The translations under genes and the position numbers were made by a program. The notes beneath the pieces are model-generated. The model ran no database searches and was not told where the DNA came from. It saw only the letters and a list, made by a program, of their open reading frames with translations. 64,000 nt of DNA, from positions 62,001-126,000 of the forward strand of contig NZ_JANRHG010000003.1 in the NCBI RefSeq assembly GCF_024733845.1. Direction: 5' to 3'. The number at the start of each line of letters is the position of its first letter. The stretch's first letter is position 1. This DNA is from Neomoorella sulfitireducens (GTDB lineage: Bacteria; Bacillota; DSM-521; Neomoorellales; Neomoorellaceae). Positions 1-12,695 of this stretch are shown here, one piece after another.

Positions 1-264
1 GGAACCCTCAATAAAACCGTCAGCGATGCCCAGGCCGAGCAGGCGCGCCTGAAGCAGCAGCTGCGGGAGCAGGAGTACCGTCTCCAGACGACCCTCATTG
101 CCAATGAAGACCTGGAACGGACCGTGGCCGACCTGCAAAAGGAACGGCAGGAGCTAAAGCGCCAGCTCGCCCACTGGCCGGTGCGCCTGGCCCTGCGCCT
201 GGCGGCCCTTTTCGGTTTCGGCCTGCCCCGGGAAAAAAACCGTGCCCGGGCTTATAGCCGTTAA
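1..264 (+). CDS. C-terminal end of a coiled-coil protein (partial)
   Basis: The reading frame is open from base 1 to a TAA at 262-264 and encodes the last 87 residues of a protein whose start lies outside the window. The visible part is rich in Gln, Glu, Arg and Leu with a heptad-like pattern (repeated RLKQQL / LQKERQELK type segments), so it is a coiled coil of about 55 residues. It is followed by a short hydrophobic, amphipathic stretch (LALRLAALFGFGL) and a basic tail. I do not recognise the family; the tail could belong to a glycosyltransferase or a membrane-associated structural protein. Nothing downstream is coupled to it: the next gene has its own promoter. Confidence 0.7.
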   Translation, partial: GTLNKTVSDAQAEQARLKQQLREQEYRLQTTLIANEDLERTVADLQKERQELKRQLAHWPVRLALRLAALFGFGLPREKNRARAYSR

Positions 265-336
265 AAAGAGGGTAAAGGCCGGCCCTGCTACCTGTGGCCC
301 CTTCCGGTAGTTTCGTTTAAGACCCAGGAGCATCCC

Positions 337-366
337 TTGCCAGAAATAGCTATTCTAGCTTATAAT
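337..366 (+). promoter_or_regulatory. Sigma-A promoter of the ABC transporter operon
   Basis: A -35 box TTGCCA (337-342) is separated by 18 bp from a perfect -10 box TATAAT (361-366), placing the transcript start near 373. It sits in the gap after the stop at 264 and reads toward the ABC ATPase gene at 449. Confidence 0.75.
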
Positions 367-383
367 ATAGTTATGGAAACTGC

Positions 384-410
384 ATACCCCGGCAACCGGG
401 GTATTTTTAT
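384..410 (+). terminator. Leader hairpin with short T-run (attenuator-like)
   Basis: A perfect 9-bp stem (ATACCCCGG at 384-392 against CCGGGGTAT at 396-404) with a CAA loop is followed by a short T-rich stretch. It starts only about 11 nt after the predicted transcript start, which is too early for an ordinary terminator of the upstream gene if the promoter at 337-366 is real. It may be an attenuator or a 5' stabilising hairpin, or it may end transcripts coming from upstream. Confidence 0.5.
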
Positions 411-448
411 TAAAGGAAACAGGAACTGTTTACAGGGAGGATTGAAGC

Positions 449-1369
449 TTGACTGCGGTTGTCTGTGCCAGGGAATTGGTAAAAAAATACAATGGGTTTA
501 CTGCCGTCAGGGGGATAAACTTTGTGGTCCGTCCCGGCGAGTGCTTCGGCTTTTTAGGTCCGAACGGCGCCGGTAAGACCACCACCATTAAAATGATCCA
601 CTGTTTTATCCCCGTAACTGCGGGCACCCTGGAAGTCCTTGGCTACGACGTGGGCAGCCACCCGCGGGAAATTAAGGCCCGCCTGGGGGTGGTATCCCAG
701 GAGGACAATTTGGACCCGGAGTTAACGGTTGAGGAAAACCTCCTCCTCTATGCCGGCTATTTCGATATTCCCCGGGGCGAGGCAGTAAAGCGTGTCCGCG
801 AACTCCTGGCCTTTGCCGGCCTGGAAGAAAAGGCCGGGGTTGAAGTCGAGCACCTCTCCGGTGGTATGAAGCGGCGCCTGGCCATTGCCCGGGCCCTGGT
901 AAATAAGCCGCAGCTTTTAATTTTAGATGAGCCTACCACCGGCCTGGACCCGGAAGCCCGGCATATGATCTGGGAGAAAATGCGCCAGCTCAAAGCGGCC
1001 GGGGTAACCTTGCTTCTCACCACCCATTACCTCGAGGAGGCGGCCCAGCTGTGTGACCGGCTGGTAATTATGGACCGGGGAATAATCCTGGAAGAAGGCC
1101 CCCCGGAAGAGCTGGTCCGGCGCCATGTCGGCCGGGAAGTCCTGGAACTGGCTCCGGTAGACGGCGAGGCCGTTGAGATTTTAGCCAAAGTAGACGGCGG
1201 CGTCCTGGCCCACCAGATCATAGGCCGGACATTGTACCTATATACCGGCAACGGGCGTGACACCTGGCAGCAGGTCCAGGGTTTAACCGGCCGGTTCAGC
1301 CATATGCGCTTAAGGCCGGCGACCCTGGAGGACGTTTTCCTTAAGCTAACCGGGAGGAGCCTGGATTAG
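449..1369 (+). CDS. ABC transporter ATP-binding protein (ABC-2 exporter type)
   Basis: This 306-residue protein powers an ABC-2 type exporter with the permease encoded next. It has a Walker A motif (GPNGAGKTTT, about residues 38-47), the ABC signature LSGGMKRR (about 138-145), a Walker B followed by DEPTTGLDP, and the switch histidine in TTHYLEEA. The C-terminal 80 residues match the extra domain of the NodI/DrrA branch. The TTG start at 449 is 8 nt after GGGAGG (435-440), which fixes it. The permease begins 1 nt after the stop. The substrate cannot be deduced; the NodI/DrrA group includes drug, polysaccharide and lipid-linked sugar exporters. Confidence 0.9.
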   Translation: MTAVVCARELVKKYNGFTAVRGINFVVRPGECFGFLGPNGAGKTTTIKMIHCFIPVTAGTLEVLGYDVGSHPREIKARLGVVSQEDNLDPELTVEENLLLYAGYFDIPRGEAVKRVRELLAFAGLEEKAGVEVEHLSGGMKRRLAIARALVNKPQLLILDEPTTGLDPEARHMIWEKMRQLKAAGVTLLLTTHYLEEAAQLCDRLVIMDRGIILEEGPPEELVRRHVGREVLELAPVDGEAVEILAKVDGGVLAHQIIGRTLYLYTGNGRDTWQQVQGLTGRFSHMRLRPATLEDVFLKLTGRSLD

Positions 1370-1370
1370 G

Positions 1371-2132
1371 ATGGATATTTCTTATCGTGCCTGGAAGGTA
1401 TTCTGGCGCAATTTTGTCGTCTTCCGCAAGACCTGGCTGACCAATATCATGTTCAATTTCCTGGAACCCCTCCTTTACCTGGCGGCCATGGGTTACGGCA
1501 TGGGTTATTACATCCCGGCCATCGAGGGAATGAGCTACCTCCAGTTCCTGGCACCGGGGCTGATTGCCTCTTCGGCCATGTGGGCAACGTGTTCCGAGTG
1601 TACCTATGACAGCTTTGTACGCATGAAGTTTCAGAAGACCTACCATGCCATTGTGGCGACCCCGGTGAGTCTTGATGAAGTAGTTGTGGGGGAAATGCTT
1701 TTTGGCACCTTTAAAAGTGTCCTCTATGGCACGGTAATTTTGCTGGTGATTTTCCTGCTCGGACTGGTGCAGTCGCCGGCAGCCCTGCTGGTGCCCCCGG
1801 TCCTGGTGTTATGCGGCTTTGTCTTTGCCGAACTGGGGATGATGTGGACCGGCCTGGTGCCCAAGATTGATACCTTCAGTTACTTTTTTACCCTGATTAT
1901 CACCCCGATGTTCCTCTTCGCCGGCGTTTTCTTCCCCCTGGATGCCATGCCTGTAATAGTCCGGCAGCTGGCATGGTTAATCCCCCTTTACCATGTAGTA
2001 GAGCTGGTACGCTCCCTGGTCCTGGGGCAATTAAGCCCGGGCCTCCTGGTTCATGCAGCCTGGCTGGTAGTTTTTATTGCCATCTTTTTCTACCCTCCCC
2101 TTTACCTCCTGCGCCGGCGTTTGACGGGCTAG
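1371..2132 (+). CDS. ABC-2 type transporter permease
   Basis: A 253-residue membrane protein that forms the channel partner of the preceding ATPase. It shows six hydrophobic segments typical of ABC-2 permeases (for example around residues 25-50, 55-80, 105-130, 140-165, 170-195 and 225-245) and the NodJ/DrrB-like region FLFAGVFFPLDAMP before the last segments. It starts 1 nt after the ATPase stop, so the two are translated as a pair. A short gap with an imperfect palindrome (2150-2165) separates it from tatA. Confidence 0.88.
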   Translation: MDISYRAWKVFWRNFVVFRKTWLTNIMFNFLEPLLYLAAMGYGMGYYIPAIEGMSYLQFLAPGLIASSAMWATCSECTYDSFVRMKFQKTYHAIVATPVSLDEVVVGEMLFGTFKSVLYGTVILLVIFLLGLVQSPAALLVPPVLVLCGFVFAELGMMWTGLVPKIDTFSYFFTLIITPMFLFAGVFFPLDAMPVIVRQLAWLIPLYHVVELVRSLVLGQLSPGLLVHAAWLVVFIAIFFYPPLYLLRRRLTG

Positions 2133-2198
2133 CGGTTGTCCCGGAAAGGATAATATGTTATCCTGGGTTTAAGGTTATAAAAAGGGAGTGCATTAAAG

Positions 2199-2369
2199 AT
2201 GATAACCCTCGGCACCTTATTCAGCCCTTACGCCTGGATACTCATCATCCTGGCGGCACTTATCATTTTTGGCCCCGGAAGGCTGCCGGAACTCGGCCGC
2301 GGCCTGGGGCGGACCATAAATGAATTCAAAAAAGGCCTCAGGTCCGGCGACAAGCCGGAGGAAAAATAA
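2199..2369 (+). CDS. tatA: Sec-independent translocase protein TatA/TatE (56 aa)
   Basis: A short gene encoding 56 residues, starting ATG at 2199 after GGGAG (2184-2188). The product has an N-terminal hydrophobic segment ([13 protein letters not shown], residues 12-24), the [14 protein letters not shown] hinge and amphipathic helix, and a charged Lys/Glu-rich tail. This is the standard TatA/E architecture: a membrane-anchored helix that oligomerises to move folded, twin-arginine proteins across the membrane. The family usually has 50-90 residues, so it is complete. No tatC lies next to it in the window. Confidence 0.9.
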   Translation: MITLGTLFSPYAWILIILAALIIFGPGRLPELGRGLGRTINEFKKGLRSGDKPEEK

Positions 2370-2400
2370 GCCCTCTCTATTCTTTGACGGAGGTGGCTAA

Positions 2401-3438
2401 ATGCTCACCCGGCCTTTACTGGCCATAGACATCGGCGGCGGCACCCAGGACATCCTCCTTTACCGCCCGGACCAGCCCGTGGAAAATTGTGTTCAGCTCA
2501 TATTACCATCACCGACGGTCATCTGCGCCCGGCAGGTGGAGGCGGCAACGGCCGCCCGCCGTGATGTTTTTCTCACCGGTTCCCTGATGGGCGGCGGGGC
2601 CGTGGTAGGGGCTTTGCGCCGCCACCTGGCCGCCGGTTTAAGGGTTTATGCTACGGCCGCGGCGGCCCGGACGGTTTATGACGACCTGGATCGCGTGCGG
2701 CAGCTGGGCATTGTAATCACTGAGGAGCCGCCGGGGGATGCAGTAACCATCAGGACGGGGGATGTCGATCTAGATACCCTGGCCGCCAGCCTTGCCCCCT
2801 ACGGCGTCGGCCTGCCGGCGGAGGTGGCCATAGCCGTCCTCGACCACGGCGAGGCGCCGCCGGGTACAAGCGACCGCCTTTTTCGTTTCCGGCACTGGCA
2901 GCGCTTTGTCGCCGGTGGCGGCAGGCTGGTAGACCTTCTCTACCGCGAGCCGCCGCGTTATTTCACCCGGATGCAGGCCGTACGGGAGCAGGCGCCGGGG
3001 GCCTGGCTCATGGACACCGGCGCAGCCGCCCTCTGGGGCGCCCTGGGTGATGCCAGGGTAGCGGCCCACAGCGAGGAAGGGTTGATCCTTGTCAACTGCG
3101 GCAACCAGCACACCATCGGCGTTCTCCTCCAGGGGCAGAGGGTATGGGGCCTCTTTGAACACCATACCAGCTGTTTGAGCGGCCACAAGCTGGCCGCTTA
3201 CGTCGAAAAGCTGCGGGCCGGGGAGCTTACCAATGAGGAAATCTTCAACGACGGCGGCCACGGCTGCTATATTGATCCGGGTTACCGCCCGGACGGGGGT
3301 TACCGCTTCGTTGCCGTAACGGGACCGCAGCGCCGGCTGACCATTCACCAGGATTACTACTGGGCCGCCCCTTACGGCGACATGATGCTCAGCGGCTGCT
3401 TTGGCCTGGTGGCCGCGGTGGCCGCTGGAGGCAGTTAA
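2401..3438 (+). CDS. DUF1786 family protein (ASKHA-like fold)
   Basis: A 345-residue protein with an N-terminal phosphate-binding-like motif, LLAIDIGGGTQDILL (residues 6-20), typical of actin/Hsp70/sugar-kinase (ASKHA) folds. A second motif, LILVNCGNQHTIGVLL (around residue 230), and the CLSGHKLAAYVEKL region fit the DUF1786 family, found in anaerobic bacteria and archaea and often mis-annotated as a pyruvate-formate-lyase activating enzyme. No Cys motif for radical SAM is present, which rules out that name. Its biochemical role is not known to me. The ATG at 2401 follows an ACGGAGGTGG ribosome site. Confidence 0.7.
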   Translation: MLTRPLLAIDIGGGTQDILLYRPDQPVENCVQLILPSPTVICARQVEAATAARRDVFLTGSLMGGGAVVGALRRHLAAGLRVYATAAAARTVYDDLDRVRQLGIVITEEPPGDAVTIRTGDVDLDTLAASLAPYGVGLPAEVAIAVLDHGEAPPGTSDRLFRFRHWQRFVAGGGRLVDLLYREPPRYFTRMQAVREQAPGAWLMDTGAAALWGALGDARVAAHSEEGLILVNCGNQHTIGVLLQGQRVWGLFEHHTSCLSGHKLAAYVEKLRAGELTNEEIFNDGGHGCYIDPGYRPDGGYRFVAVTGPQRRLTIHQDYYWAAPYGDMMLSGCFGLVAAVAAGGS

Positions 3439-3471
3439 AATTGTACCGGGGTCTTAAAAGGAGGCGCACCT

Positions 3472-4923
3472 GTGCCGGGAGGAAATATCGTCGGCTTTTT
3501 AGAACGCTGTTTTTCACGTCGCCCGCCACGCCTGGCCGATCTCGAGCGGACGGGCAGCCGTCATCGGGCTACCAGGCCCCTTGTGAATGGGGACCGGGTT
3601 ATTGTAATTGGTGGAGGTATTGCTGGCAGTGCTTTTGCAAGACAACTACTTCTTTTAGCGCGACGTGAAAATTTGAAGATAAAAGTATATTTAGTAAACA
3701 GTACCAACTGCAATTACTGTGGAGGGCTAATTACTGATTTAGCCCTGAATACCATGCGTTCCTTTCTTAGACTTGACCTACCAGAAGACGTGGTGTTACA
3801 AAAAGTAGAGCGGTGCATCTATGTTAACGTTTCCGGCCATGTAACCGTGGAGTTAAATACGCCTCTAAATGCCGTGTTACGTACCAGTCGATTTGGCGTT
3901 ACAGGATTTGACGACTCCCTTAAGCTCCGCATTCTCGAAGGCTTGTCACCAGAAATAGGGAACATGCTTGAAATCTTTGAGCCTACCGTTGTCAAGCGGA
4001 TATATCGCCAGGAAAAAGAGACTGGATGGCGGGTAATTATCAGCCGGCGACATGAAAGTGGTTCCTTCGTAGAACTGGAAGGCGATGTTTTGGTAATGGC
4101 GGCAGGCTTTCGTTCTCTCGGCAGGCCAATGTTGCAATCCTTCATCGCAAGTACCGGATATGAGCCCCCGCCGATAATGGCCGCCAGCGTGACCGAAATT
4201 GATACATCCTCTGCAAAAAAGAATCTGGTTGGTAATAATATGTTTATCCTTGATAACATTCTTCCTGGTGCGGTACTGGCTTTAATTCCAAAAAGTAAAG
4301 ACTGGCTTACCCTCACGTCCCTGGGACGGCATTTAACGAAAGAAGAAGTCGACCAGGTTCTATCCCATCCTGGTATACGGCAATGGCTTGAACTTCCTGA
4401 AGCGAGCAAGCATTTACGCTGTCAGCTTGTATGCGGCGCCCAGGTTTTCACCGGGCCATCAAGGAGGTTCTACGGCGACAGGTGGGTGGTAATCGGTGAT
4501 CTGGCCGGGTACGGGCGGGTTTTAAAGGACGGTTATTTCGCTTCTTTCCTTGGCAGTCGCCTGGCAGCAGCCACTATGGTTTACCACGGGATTAGCGAAC
4601 GCGATTTTGCCCGCTTTTACCACGCCCCCCTGAAAAACTTCATACTGGACAACCGCGTGGGGATGTGGCTTTTCAAGGTGAATAACTTTCTCAACAGGTC
4701 CCACTGGTTTTCTCATCTTTTTATGGCCGCTGGCCAACAGGAAGGGCGTAGTGACAGTTACGGGGGTTTCGTCCACAGCGGGGTGAGGTCTCTGGTTACG
4801 GGCGAACTGTCTTACCGTCTCACTGCGTTGCTTTTTATCGCCGGTATTACTTACTTCGCCTTGACCCATCCGGGAGAGCTCCAAATAAAATTACCCCTTG
4901 ACAGGGGGGGTATTTTTGGCTAA
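3472..4923 (+). CDS. FAD-dependent oxidoreductase (NAD(P)-binding Rossmann)
   Basis: A 483-residue protein starting GTG at 3472 after AAAGGAGGCG. Residues 42-60 form a dinucleotide-binding fold (VIVIGGGIAGSAFARQ). A second flavin motif, RWVVIGDLAGYGRVLKDGYFASFLGSRLAA (written in part), lies near residue 340 and resembles the GD-x6-G motif of geranylgeranyl-reductase-type flavoproteins. A single membrane segment (LTALLFIAGITYFAL) lies close to the C terminus, suggesting attachment to the membrane. A Cys pair, NCNYCGG, near residue 83 could bind metal or be redox-active. The substrate is unknown. The first two thirds are clearly AT-richer than the neighbours, which could reflect transfer. Confidence 0.65.
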   Translation: MPGGNIVGFLERCFSRRPPRLADLERTGSRHRATRPLVNGDRVIVIGGGIAGSAFARQLLLLARRENLKIKVYLVNSTNCNYCGGLITDLALNTMRSFLRLDLPEDVVLQKVERCIYVNVSGHVTVELNTPLNAVLRTSRFGVTGFDDSLKLRILEGLSPEIGNMLEIFEPTVVKRIYRQEKETGWRVIISRRHESGSFVELEGDVLVMAAGFRSLGRPMLQSFIASTGYEPPPIMAASVTEIDTSSAKKNLVGNNMFILDNILPGAVLALIPKSKDWLTLTSLGRHLTKEEVDQVLSHPGIRQWLELPEASKHLRCQLVCGAQVFTGPSRRFYGDRWVVIGDLAGYGRVLKDGYFASFLGSRLAAATMVYHGISERDFARFYHAPLKNFILDNRVGMWLFKVNNFLNRSHWFSHLFMAAGQQEGRSDSYGGFVHSGVRSLVTGELSYRLTALLFIAGITYFALTHPGELQIKLPLDRGGIFG

Positions 4924-4926
4924 ACT
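4898..4926 (+). promoter_or_regulatory. Sigma-A promoter of the pyr operon
   Basis: A perfect -35 TTGACA (4898-4903), a 17-bp spacer and a -10 TAAACT (4921-4926) overlap the stop codon of the upstream oxidoreductase. Transcription should start near 4933, just before the PyrR attenuator. Confidence 0.8.
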
Positions 4927-4940
4927 ACCATCACGAAGGT

Positions 4941-5036
4941 CCTTTTAAGTTAGTCCGGTGAGGCTAGCAAAGGATTAGTAGCAAAGGGATACTGGTATAC
5001 TAAACCTGCGCCAGCCTTCACGCGCAGGTTTTTTTA
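4941..5036 (+). promoter_or_regulatory. PyrR-dependent attenuator (anti-antiterminator plus terminator)
   Basis: The leader contains the conserved PyrR-binding hairpin: CCTTT (4941-4945) pairs with AAAGG (4969-4973), GTTAG pairs with CTAGC, and the loop reads TCCGGTGAGG, close to the Bacillus consensus TCCAGAGAGG. An intrinsic terminator follows, with AACCTGCG (5003-5010) pairing with CGCAGGTT (5023-5030) and running into T's. In this class, PyrR with bound UMP stabilises the first hairpin, lets the terminator form and shuts off the operon when pyrimidines are plentiful. Confidence 0.9.
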
Positions 5037-5055
5037 TGCCCGGAGGAGGGATTAA

Positions 5056-5625
<570 letters not shown>

Positions 5626-5662
5626 CGATGCAAAGTATAAACTTGGCGGGGAGTGAACGCCC

Positions 5663-6751
5663 ATGCAAGGTTTTCTGGTGCTGGCCGATGGCACGGTTTT
5701 TACCGGCGAGGCCTTTGGTCACCCCGGCAGTTGCCACGGCGAAGTAGTTTTCAACACCAGTATGACCGGCTACCAGGAGATCCTTACCGATCCCTCTTAC
5801 TGCGGCCAGATCGTTGTCCTAACCTATCCCCTGATCGGCAACTACGGCATTAACGCCGAGGATCTGGAATCCGAACGTCCCCAGGTGGCCGGTTTTATCG
5901 TCCATGAAGCCTGTTCCCGCCCCAGCAACTGGCGGGCGACCGGGGATATTGACCGCTACTTAAAGGAAAACCGCATCCCGGCCCTCCAGGGCGTGGACAC
6001 GCGAGCCCTCACCAGGCACCTGCGCCGCCACGGTACCATGCGGGGCATCCTGGCTGCAGGAGATGTTAACTTAGATGAGCTGAAGGACCGGGCCGTAATG
6101 GAGCCGCCTCTAAGCGGCCCCAGGCTGGTTCCGGCCGTGACCAACAAAGAGCCTTTTACGGTTGCAGGCGGGGAGCGCCGTATCGTCCTTTACAATTTCG
6201 GGGTCAAGGAGAATATCATCCGCTGGCTCCGCCGCCTGGACTGTACGGTTACAGTCATGCCGGCCGGTAGCAGGGCCGCCGACATTTTGGCCGCCCGCCC
6301 CCACGGGGTGGTCGTTTCCAACGGCCCGGGCGACCCCAAGGATGTCCCCTACGGCGTGGCCACAATCCGGGAACTCCTGGGTAAGGTACCGGTGATGGGC
6401 ATCTGCCTGGGTCACCAGCTCCTGGCCCTGGCCCTGGGAGCCGATACCTATAAGCTTCCCTTCGGCCACCGGGGCGGCAACCACCCGGTCAAAGATTTAA
6501 GCACCGGCCGGGTCTATATCACTTCCCAGAATCACGGTTACGCCGTGCGGGCCGAAACCCTGCCGGATGAAGCGACGGTCACCCACATCAACCTTAATGA
6601 CGGCACCGTTGAAGGCCTGCGCCACCGGCAGCTACCGGTCTTTTCCGTCCAGTATCACCCCGAATCTTCTCCCGGCCCGACGGATTCTGAATACCTTTTC
6701 CATGAATTTATCCGGATGGTAGACGCCAACCGCGGAAAGGAGGGTCACTGA
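5663..6751 (+). CDS. carA: Carbamoyl-phosphate synthase small subunit
   Basis: The 362-residue glutaminase subunit hydrolyses glutamine and channels ammonia to CarB for carbamoyl phosphate, the first intermediate of pyrimidine and arginine synthesis. The class-I amidotransferase site is intact: the nucleophile Cys lies in [14 protein letters not shown] (about residue 250) and the His/Glu pair in QYHPESSPG (about 334-340). The family N-terminal domain ([21 protein letters not shown]) is complete. A GGGGAG site precedes the ATG. CarB begins 1 nt after its stop. Confidence 0.96.
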   Translation: MQGFLVLADGTVFTGEAFGHPGSCHGEVVFNTSMTGYQEILTDPSYCGQIVVLTYPLIGNYGINAEDLESERPQVAGFIVHEACSRPSNWRATGDIDRYLKENRIPALQGVDTRALTRHLRRHGTMRGILAAGDVNLDELKDRAVMEPPLSGPRLVPAVTNKEPFTVAGGERRIVLYNFGVKENIIRWLRRLDCTVTVMPAGSRAADILAARPHGVVVSNGPGDPKDVPYGVATIRELLGKVPVMGICLGHQLLALALGADTYKLPFGHRGGNHPVKDLSTGRVYITSQNHGYAVRAETLPDEATVTHINLNDGTVEGLRHRQLPVFSVQYHPESSPGPTDSEYLFHEFIRMVDANRGKEGH

Positions 6752-6752
6752 G

Positions 6753-9968
<3,216 letters not shown>

Positions 9969-10004
9969 ACAAAAACGAGAATAAAAGGTACAGGAGCTGG
10001 TATT

Positions 10005-10727
10005 ATGCCTGCTAGAGATAAAATAATCGTGGCTTTAGATGTTGCCAGCCTGGCAGCAGGGGAAAAACTGGTAGACCAGCTTTTCCCTTATGTCGGCATG
10101 TTTAAAGTAGGCCTGGAGTTATACACGGCCACCGGGCCGGCAGCCATCCGCATGGTTAAGGAGCGGGGCGGCAAAGTCTTTGCCGACCTGAAGCTCCACG
10201 ACATACCCAACACCGTGGCCGGGGCGGCCCGGTCCCTGGTGCGCCATGGGGTGGACATGCTCAACGTTCATGCCGCCGGCGGCAGGAGCATGATGGAGGC
10301 CGCGGCTGAGGCTGCCAGGCAAGAAGCTGCGGCAGCCGGGCTTCCAGTTCCCATCATCCTGGCCGTTACCGTATTAACGAGCCTTGATGGGAAGACGTTA
10401 AGAGATGAGGTGGGTATTGAACGAGGGGTTGATGAACAGGTTGTGTACTGGGCCAGGCTGGCTCAAGAAGCGGGACTGGACGGGGTTGTGGCCTCTCCCC
10501 GGGAGATCCAGGTCATCCGGCAGGCCTGTGGACCGGAATTTCTAATTGTAACCCCGGGGGTGCGCCCGGCGGGAGCCGAACGCGGCGACCAGCGCCGGGT
10601 TATGACCCCGGCGGAAGCCCTGGAGCAGGGGGCCTCCTACCTGGTCATCGGCCGCCCCATTACCGCCGCCCCCGACCCGGCAGCTGCGGCCCGGGCCATC
10701 GGCGAAGAAATGGAGGGCGTTATATAA
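10005..10727 (+). CDS. pyrF: Orotidine 5'-phosphate decarboxylase
   Basis: A 240-residue TIM-barrel enzyme that converts OMP to UMP, the last step of UMP synthesis. The catalytic Lys-Asp tetrad motif FADLKLHDIPNT lies at about residues 58-69, and the phosphate-binding end TPGVRPAG and YLVIGRPITAAPDP are intact. It follows carB by 36 bp with a CAGGAGCTGG ribosome site. The operon carries no pyrB, pyrC, pyrD, pyrK or pyrE in this window, so the rest of the pathway must be encoded elsewhere. Confidence 0.96.
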   Translation: MPARDKIIVALDVASLAAGEKLVDQLFPYVGMFKVGLELYTATGPAAIRMVKERGGKVFADLKLHDIPNTVAGAARSLVRHGVDMLNVHAAGGRSMMEAAAEAARQEAAAAGLPVPIILAVTVLTSLDGKTLRDEVGIERGVDEQVVYWARLAQEAGLDGVVASPREIQVIRQACGPEFLIVTPGVRPAGAERGDQRRVMTPAEALEQGASYLVIGRPITAAPDPAAAARAIGEEMEGVI

Positions 10728-10730
10728 GTT

Positions 10731-11624
10731 ATGCCAGATTACCTGGTGCGGGCTACGGCAGGGGAAGGCCAGATCCTGGCCATTGCGACGCAAACGACAG
10801 GGCTGGTGCAGGCAGCTAAAGAACTGCACAACACTTCGCCTACCGCGACGGCGGCCCTGGGCCGGGTTTTGACCGGGGCGGCAATGATGGCAGCGACCCT
10901 CAAGGAAGGGCAGGGGATTACCGTCCGCATCCTGGGGAATGGTCCCCTGGGCAGCATTGTAGCTGTGGCGCGTCCCGGGGAAGTGAAAGGCTATGTTATG
11001 GAACCGGGGGTAGACCTGCCTTTAAAAAGTGACGGCAAGCTGGACGTCGGCGGGGCGGTGGGCAGGGGAACCCTTTATGTGGCTAAAGATTTGGGTTTAA
11101 AAGAACCTTACAGCGGCAGCGTGCCCCTTGTTTCCGGTGAGATCGGCGAGGACCTGGCCTACTACTTTACTGCTTCTGAACAAAAACCTTCTGCCGTGGG
11201 TTTGGGGGTCCTGCTAGAACCCGGCGGCAAGGTTGGGGCTGCCGGCGGCTATCTTTTGCAGCTCCTGCCTGGAGCTGCCGAAGAAATAGCCGTTTCTTTG
11301 GAAAAAAACATTCAAGCAGCAGGCCCTGTAAGCAGCCTCATCTTACAGGAGCACACGCCGGAAGATATCCTGGCCCTGCTTCTTAAAGGATTTTCCCTCA
11401 AAGTCCATGAACGCCAGCCGATAAAATACAACTGCGGCTGTTCCCGGGAACGCCTTAAGGGTATTCTCCTCGCTCTAGGCCCGGCAGAATTACAAAAGCT
11501 TCTGGAAGAACAGGGCGGCGCCGAGGCCAAATGTGCCTTCTGCAGCCGGGTATATCGTTTCAGCGGGGAAGAAGTGGCTGAACTTCTCGCTACCGTTCCA
11601 AGGAGGAAGCAGGAAGGTTATTGA
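10731..11624 (+). CDS. hslO: Redox-regulated chaperonin Hsp33
   Basis: A 297-residue chaperone activated by oxidative stress. The N-terminal substrate-binding domain shows GRVLTGAAMMAATLKEGQGITVRILGNG-type features (quoted in part), and the C-terminal zinc switch has the four cysteines as CGC (near residue 238) and CAFC (near residue 270). When oxidised, these cysteines release zinc and unfold the linker to expose the chaperone. It starts 3 nt after pyrF and is probably co-transcribed with the pyr genes, although unrelated in function. Confidence 0.93.
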   Translation: MPDYLVRATAGEGQILAIATQTTGLVQAAKELHNTSPTATAALGRVLTGAAMMAATLKEGQGITVRILGNGPLGSIVAVARPGEVKGYVMEPGVDLPLKSDGKLDVGGAVGRGTLYVAKDLGLKEPYSGSVPLVSGEIGEDLAYYFTASEQKPSAVGLGVLLEPGGKVGAAGGYLLQLLPGAAEEIAVSLEKNIQAAGPVSSLILQEHTPEDILALLLKGFSLKVHERQPIKYNCGCSRERLKGILLALGPAELQKLLEEQGGAEAKCAFCSRVYRFSGEEVAELLATVPRRKQEGY

Positions 11625-11683
11625 GAACAACCACTCGAGGAGTTAAACCCGGCCCGGCCTTTTAAAGTACAGGGGGATTAGCA

Positions 11684-12592
11684 TTGGTAAAGCTTAGCGG
11701 TAGTTCCAGGGAAATGAGGGGTATGTTTTTAGCGGTCCTGGCCGCGGCCGCCCTGGGAACAGAGGGGATAGCGGCCAAACTGGCCTATGCCGGCGGGGCT
11801 AATATCCTGACCGTCCTTGCCCTTCGTTTTCTCATGGCAGCGGCATTTTTCTGGGGCAACCTGTTATTTTCCCCTTCAATCCGGAAAGTAGACACGCCCA
11901 CATTTTACCGGCTGGTAATCCTCTCTACAGGAGGGCAGGGTTTTACGGTGCTGCTGCTTTTTTATTCTTTCCAGCATATCCCAGCCGCAGCAGCCATACT
12001 CCTTTTTTATATTTATCCGGCAGTTGTAGCTATCCTGGCCGCCGTCTTTCTCCAGGAATCCCTGACCCGGTCCACGCTCGGGGCCCTGGCCATTACCTTC
12101 CTGGGCCTGGTTATCATCCTGGGGGTACCGGCAGGGGAGTGGAACACAGGAGGGGTTGTGGCCGCCCTCCTGGCCGCCCTGGCCAACGGCATCTATATGG
12201 TAGGCCAGGCCCACATGCTTAAACGCCTGGACCCCGGAACCTTTAATGCTTATATGACTTTGATCGTAGGTGTGGTATTCTTGGCGGTAGCTTTGATTAC
12301 GGGGGATTTTGACCTTGCTTTTAATATCCAGGCTTTCCTGGCTATTACCGCCCTCGTGTTGATAACAACCGTCCTGGCCTATACTGCTATGGCTAAAGGG
12401 TTGCAATATATAGGAGCACAGAGGGTTGCTATTATCTGTACCCTGGAACCGGCAATTACCGCCGTCCTGGCTTACCTGGTCCTGGGGGAAAAATTGCTGC
12501 TCGTCCAGGCCCTGGGAGGAGTCCTTATAATCCTGGGAGTTACCTGGCAGCAGCTAGCCCGGCAGGGGGGCGTTTCCCGGGACAGGTCTTAA
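11684..12592 (+). CDS. EamA/DMT family permease
   Basis: A 302-residue protein with ten predicted membrane segments arranged as two repeated halves of five (the EamA domain twice, about residues 8-145 and 155-293). This is the drug/metabolite transporter superfamily; members export or import amino acids, nucleosides or other small molecules, and the substrate cannot be told from sequence. The TTG start at 11684 is 7 nt after AGGGGG; an ATG at 11714 is an alternative. No clear terminator separates it from the sigma-54 region that follows. Confidence 0.85.
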   Translation: MVKLSGSSREMRGMFLAVLAAAALGTEGIAAKLAYAGGANILTVLALRFLMAAAFFWGNLLFSPSIRKVDTPTFYRLVILSTGGQGFTVLLLFYSFQHIPAAAAILLFYIYPAVVAILAAVFLQESLTRSTLGALAITFLGLVIILGVPAGEWNTGGVVAALLAALANGIYMVGQAHMLKRLDPGTFNAYMTLIVGVVFLAVALITGDFDLAFNIQAFLAITALVLITTVLAYTAMAKGLQYIGAQRVAIICTLEPAITAVLAYLVLGEKLLLVQALGGVLIILGVTWQQLARQGGVSRDRS

Positions 12593-12695
12593 TAAAGCCC
12601 CGTGCTTAAGCTACCCTGTCTCTGCCGGATAGGGAGGTCATGTTTCTATACCCTGGCCTTTTCTTAGGTTAAAGAAACCCTGGATATTATATATA

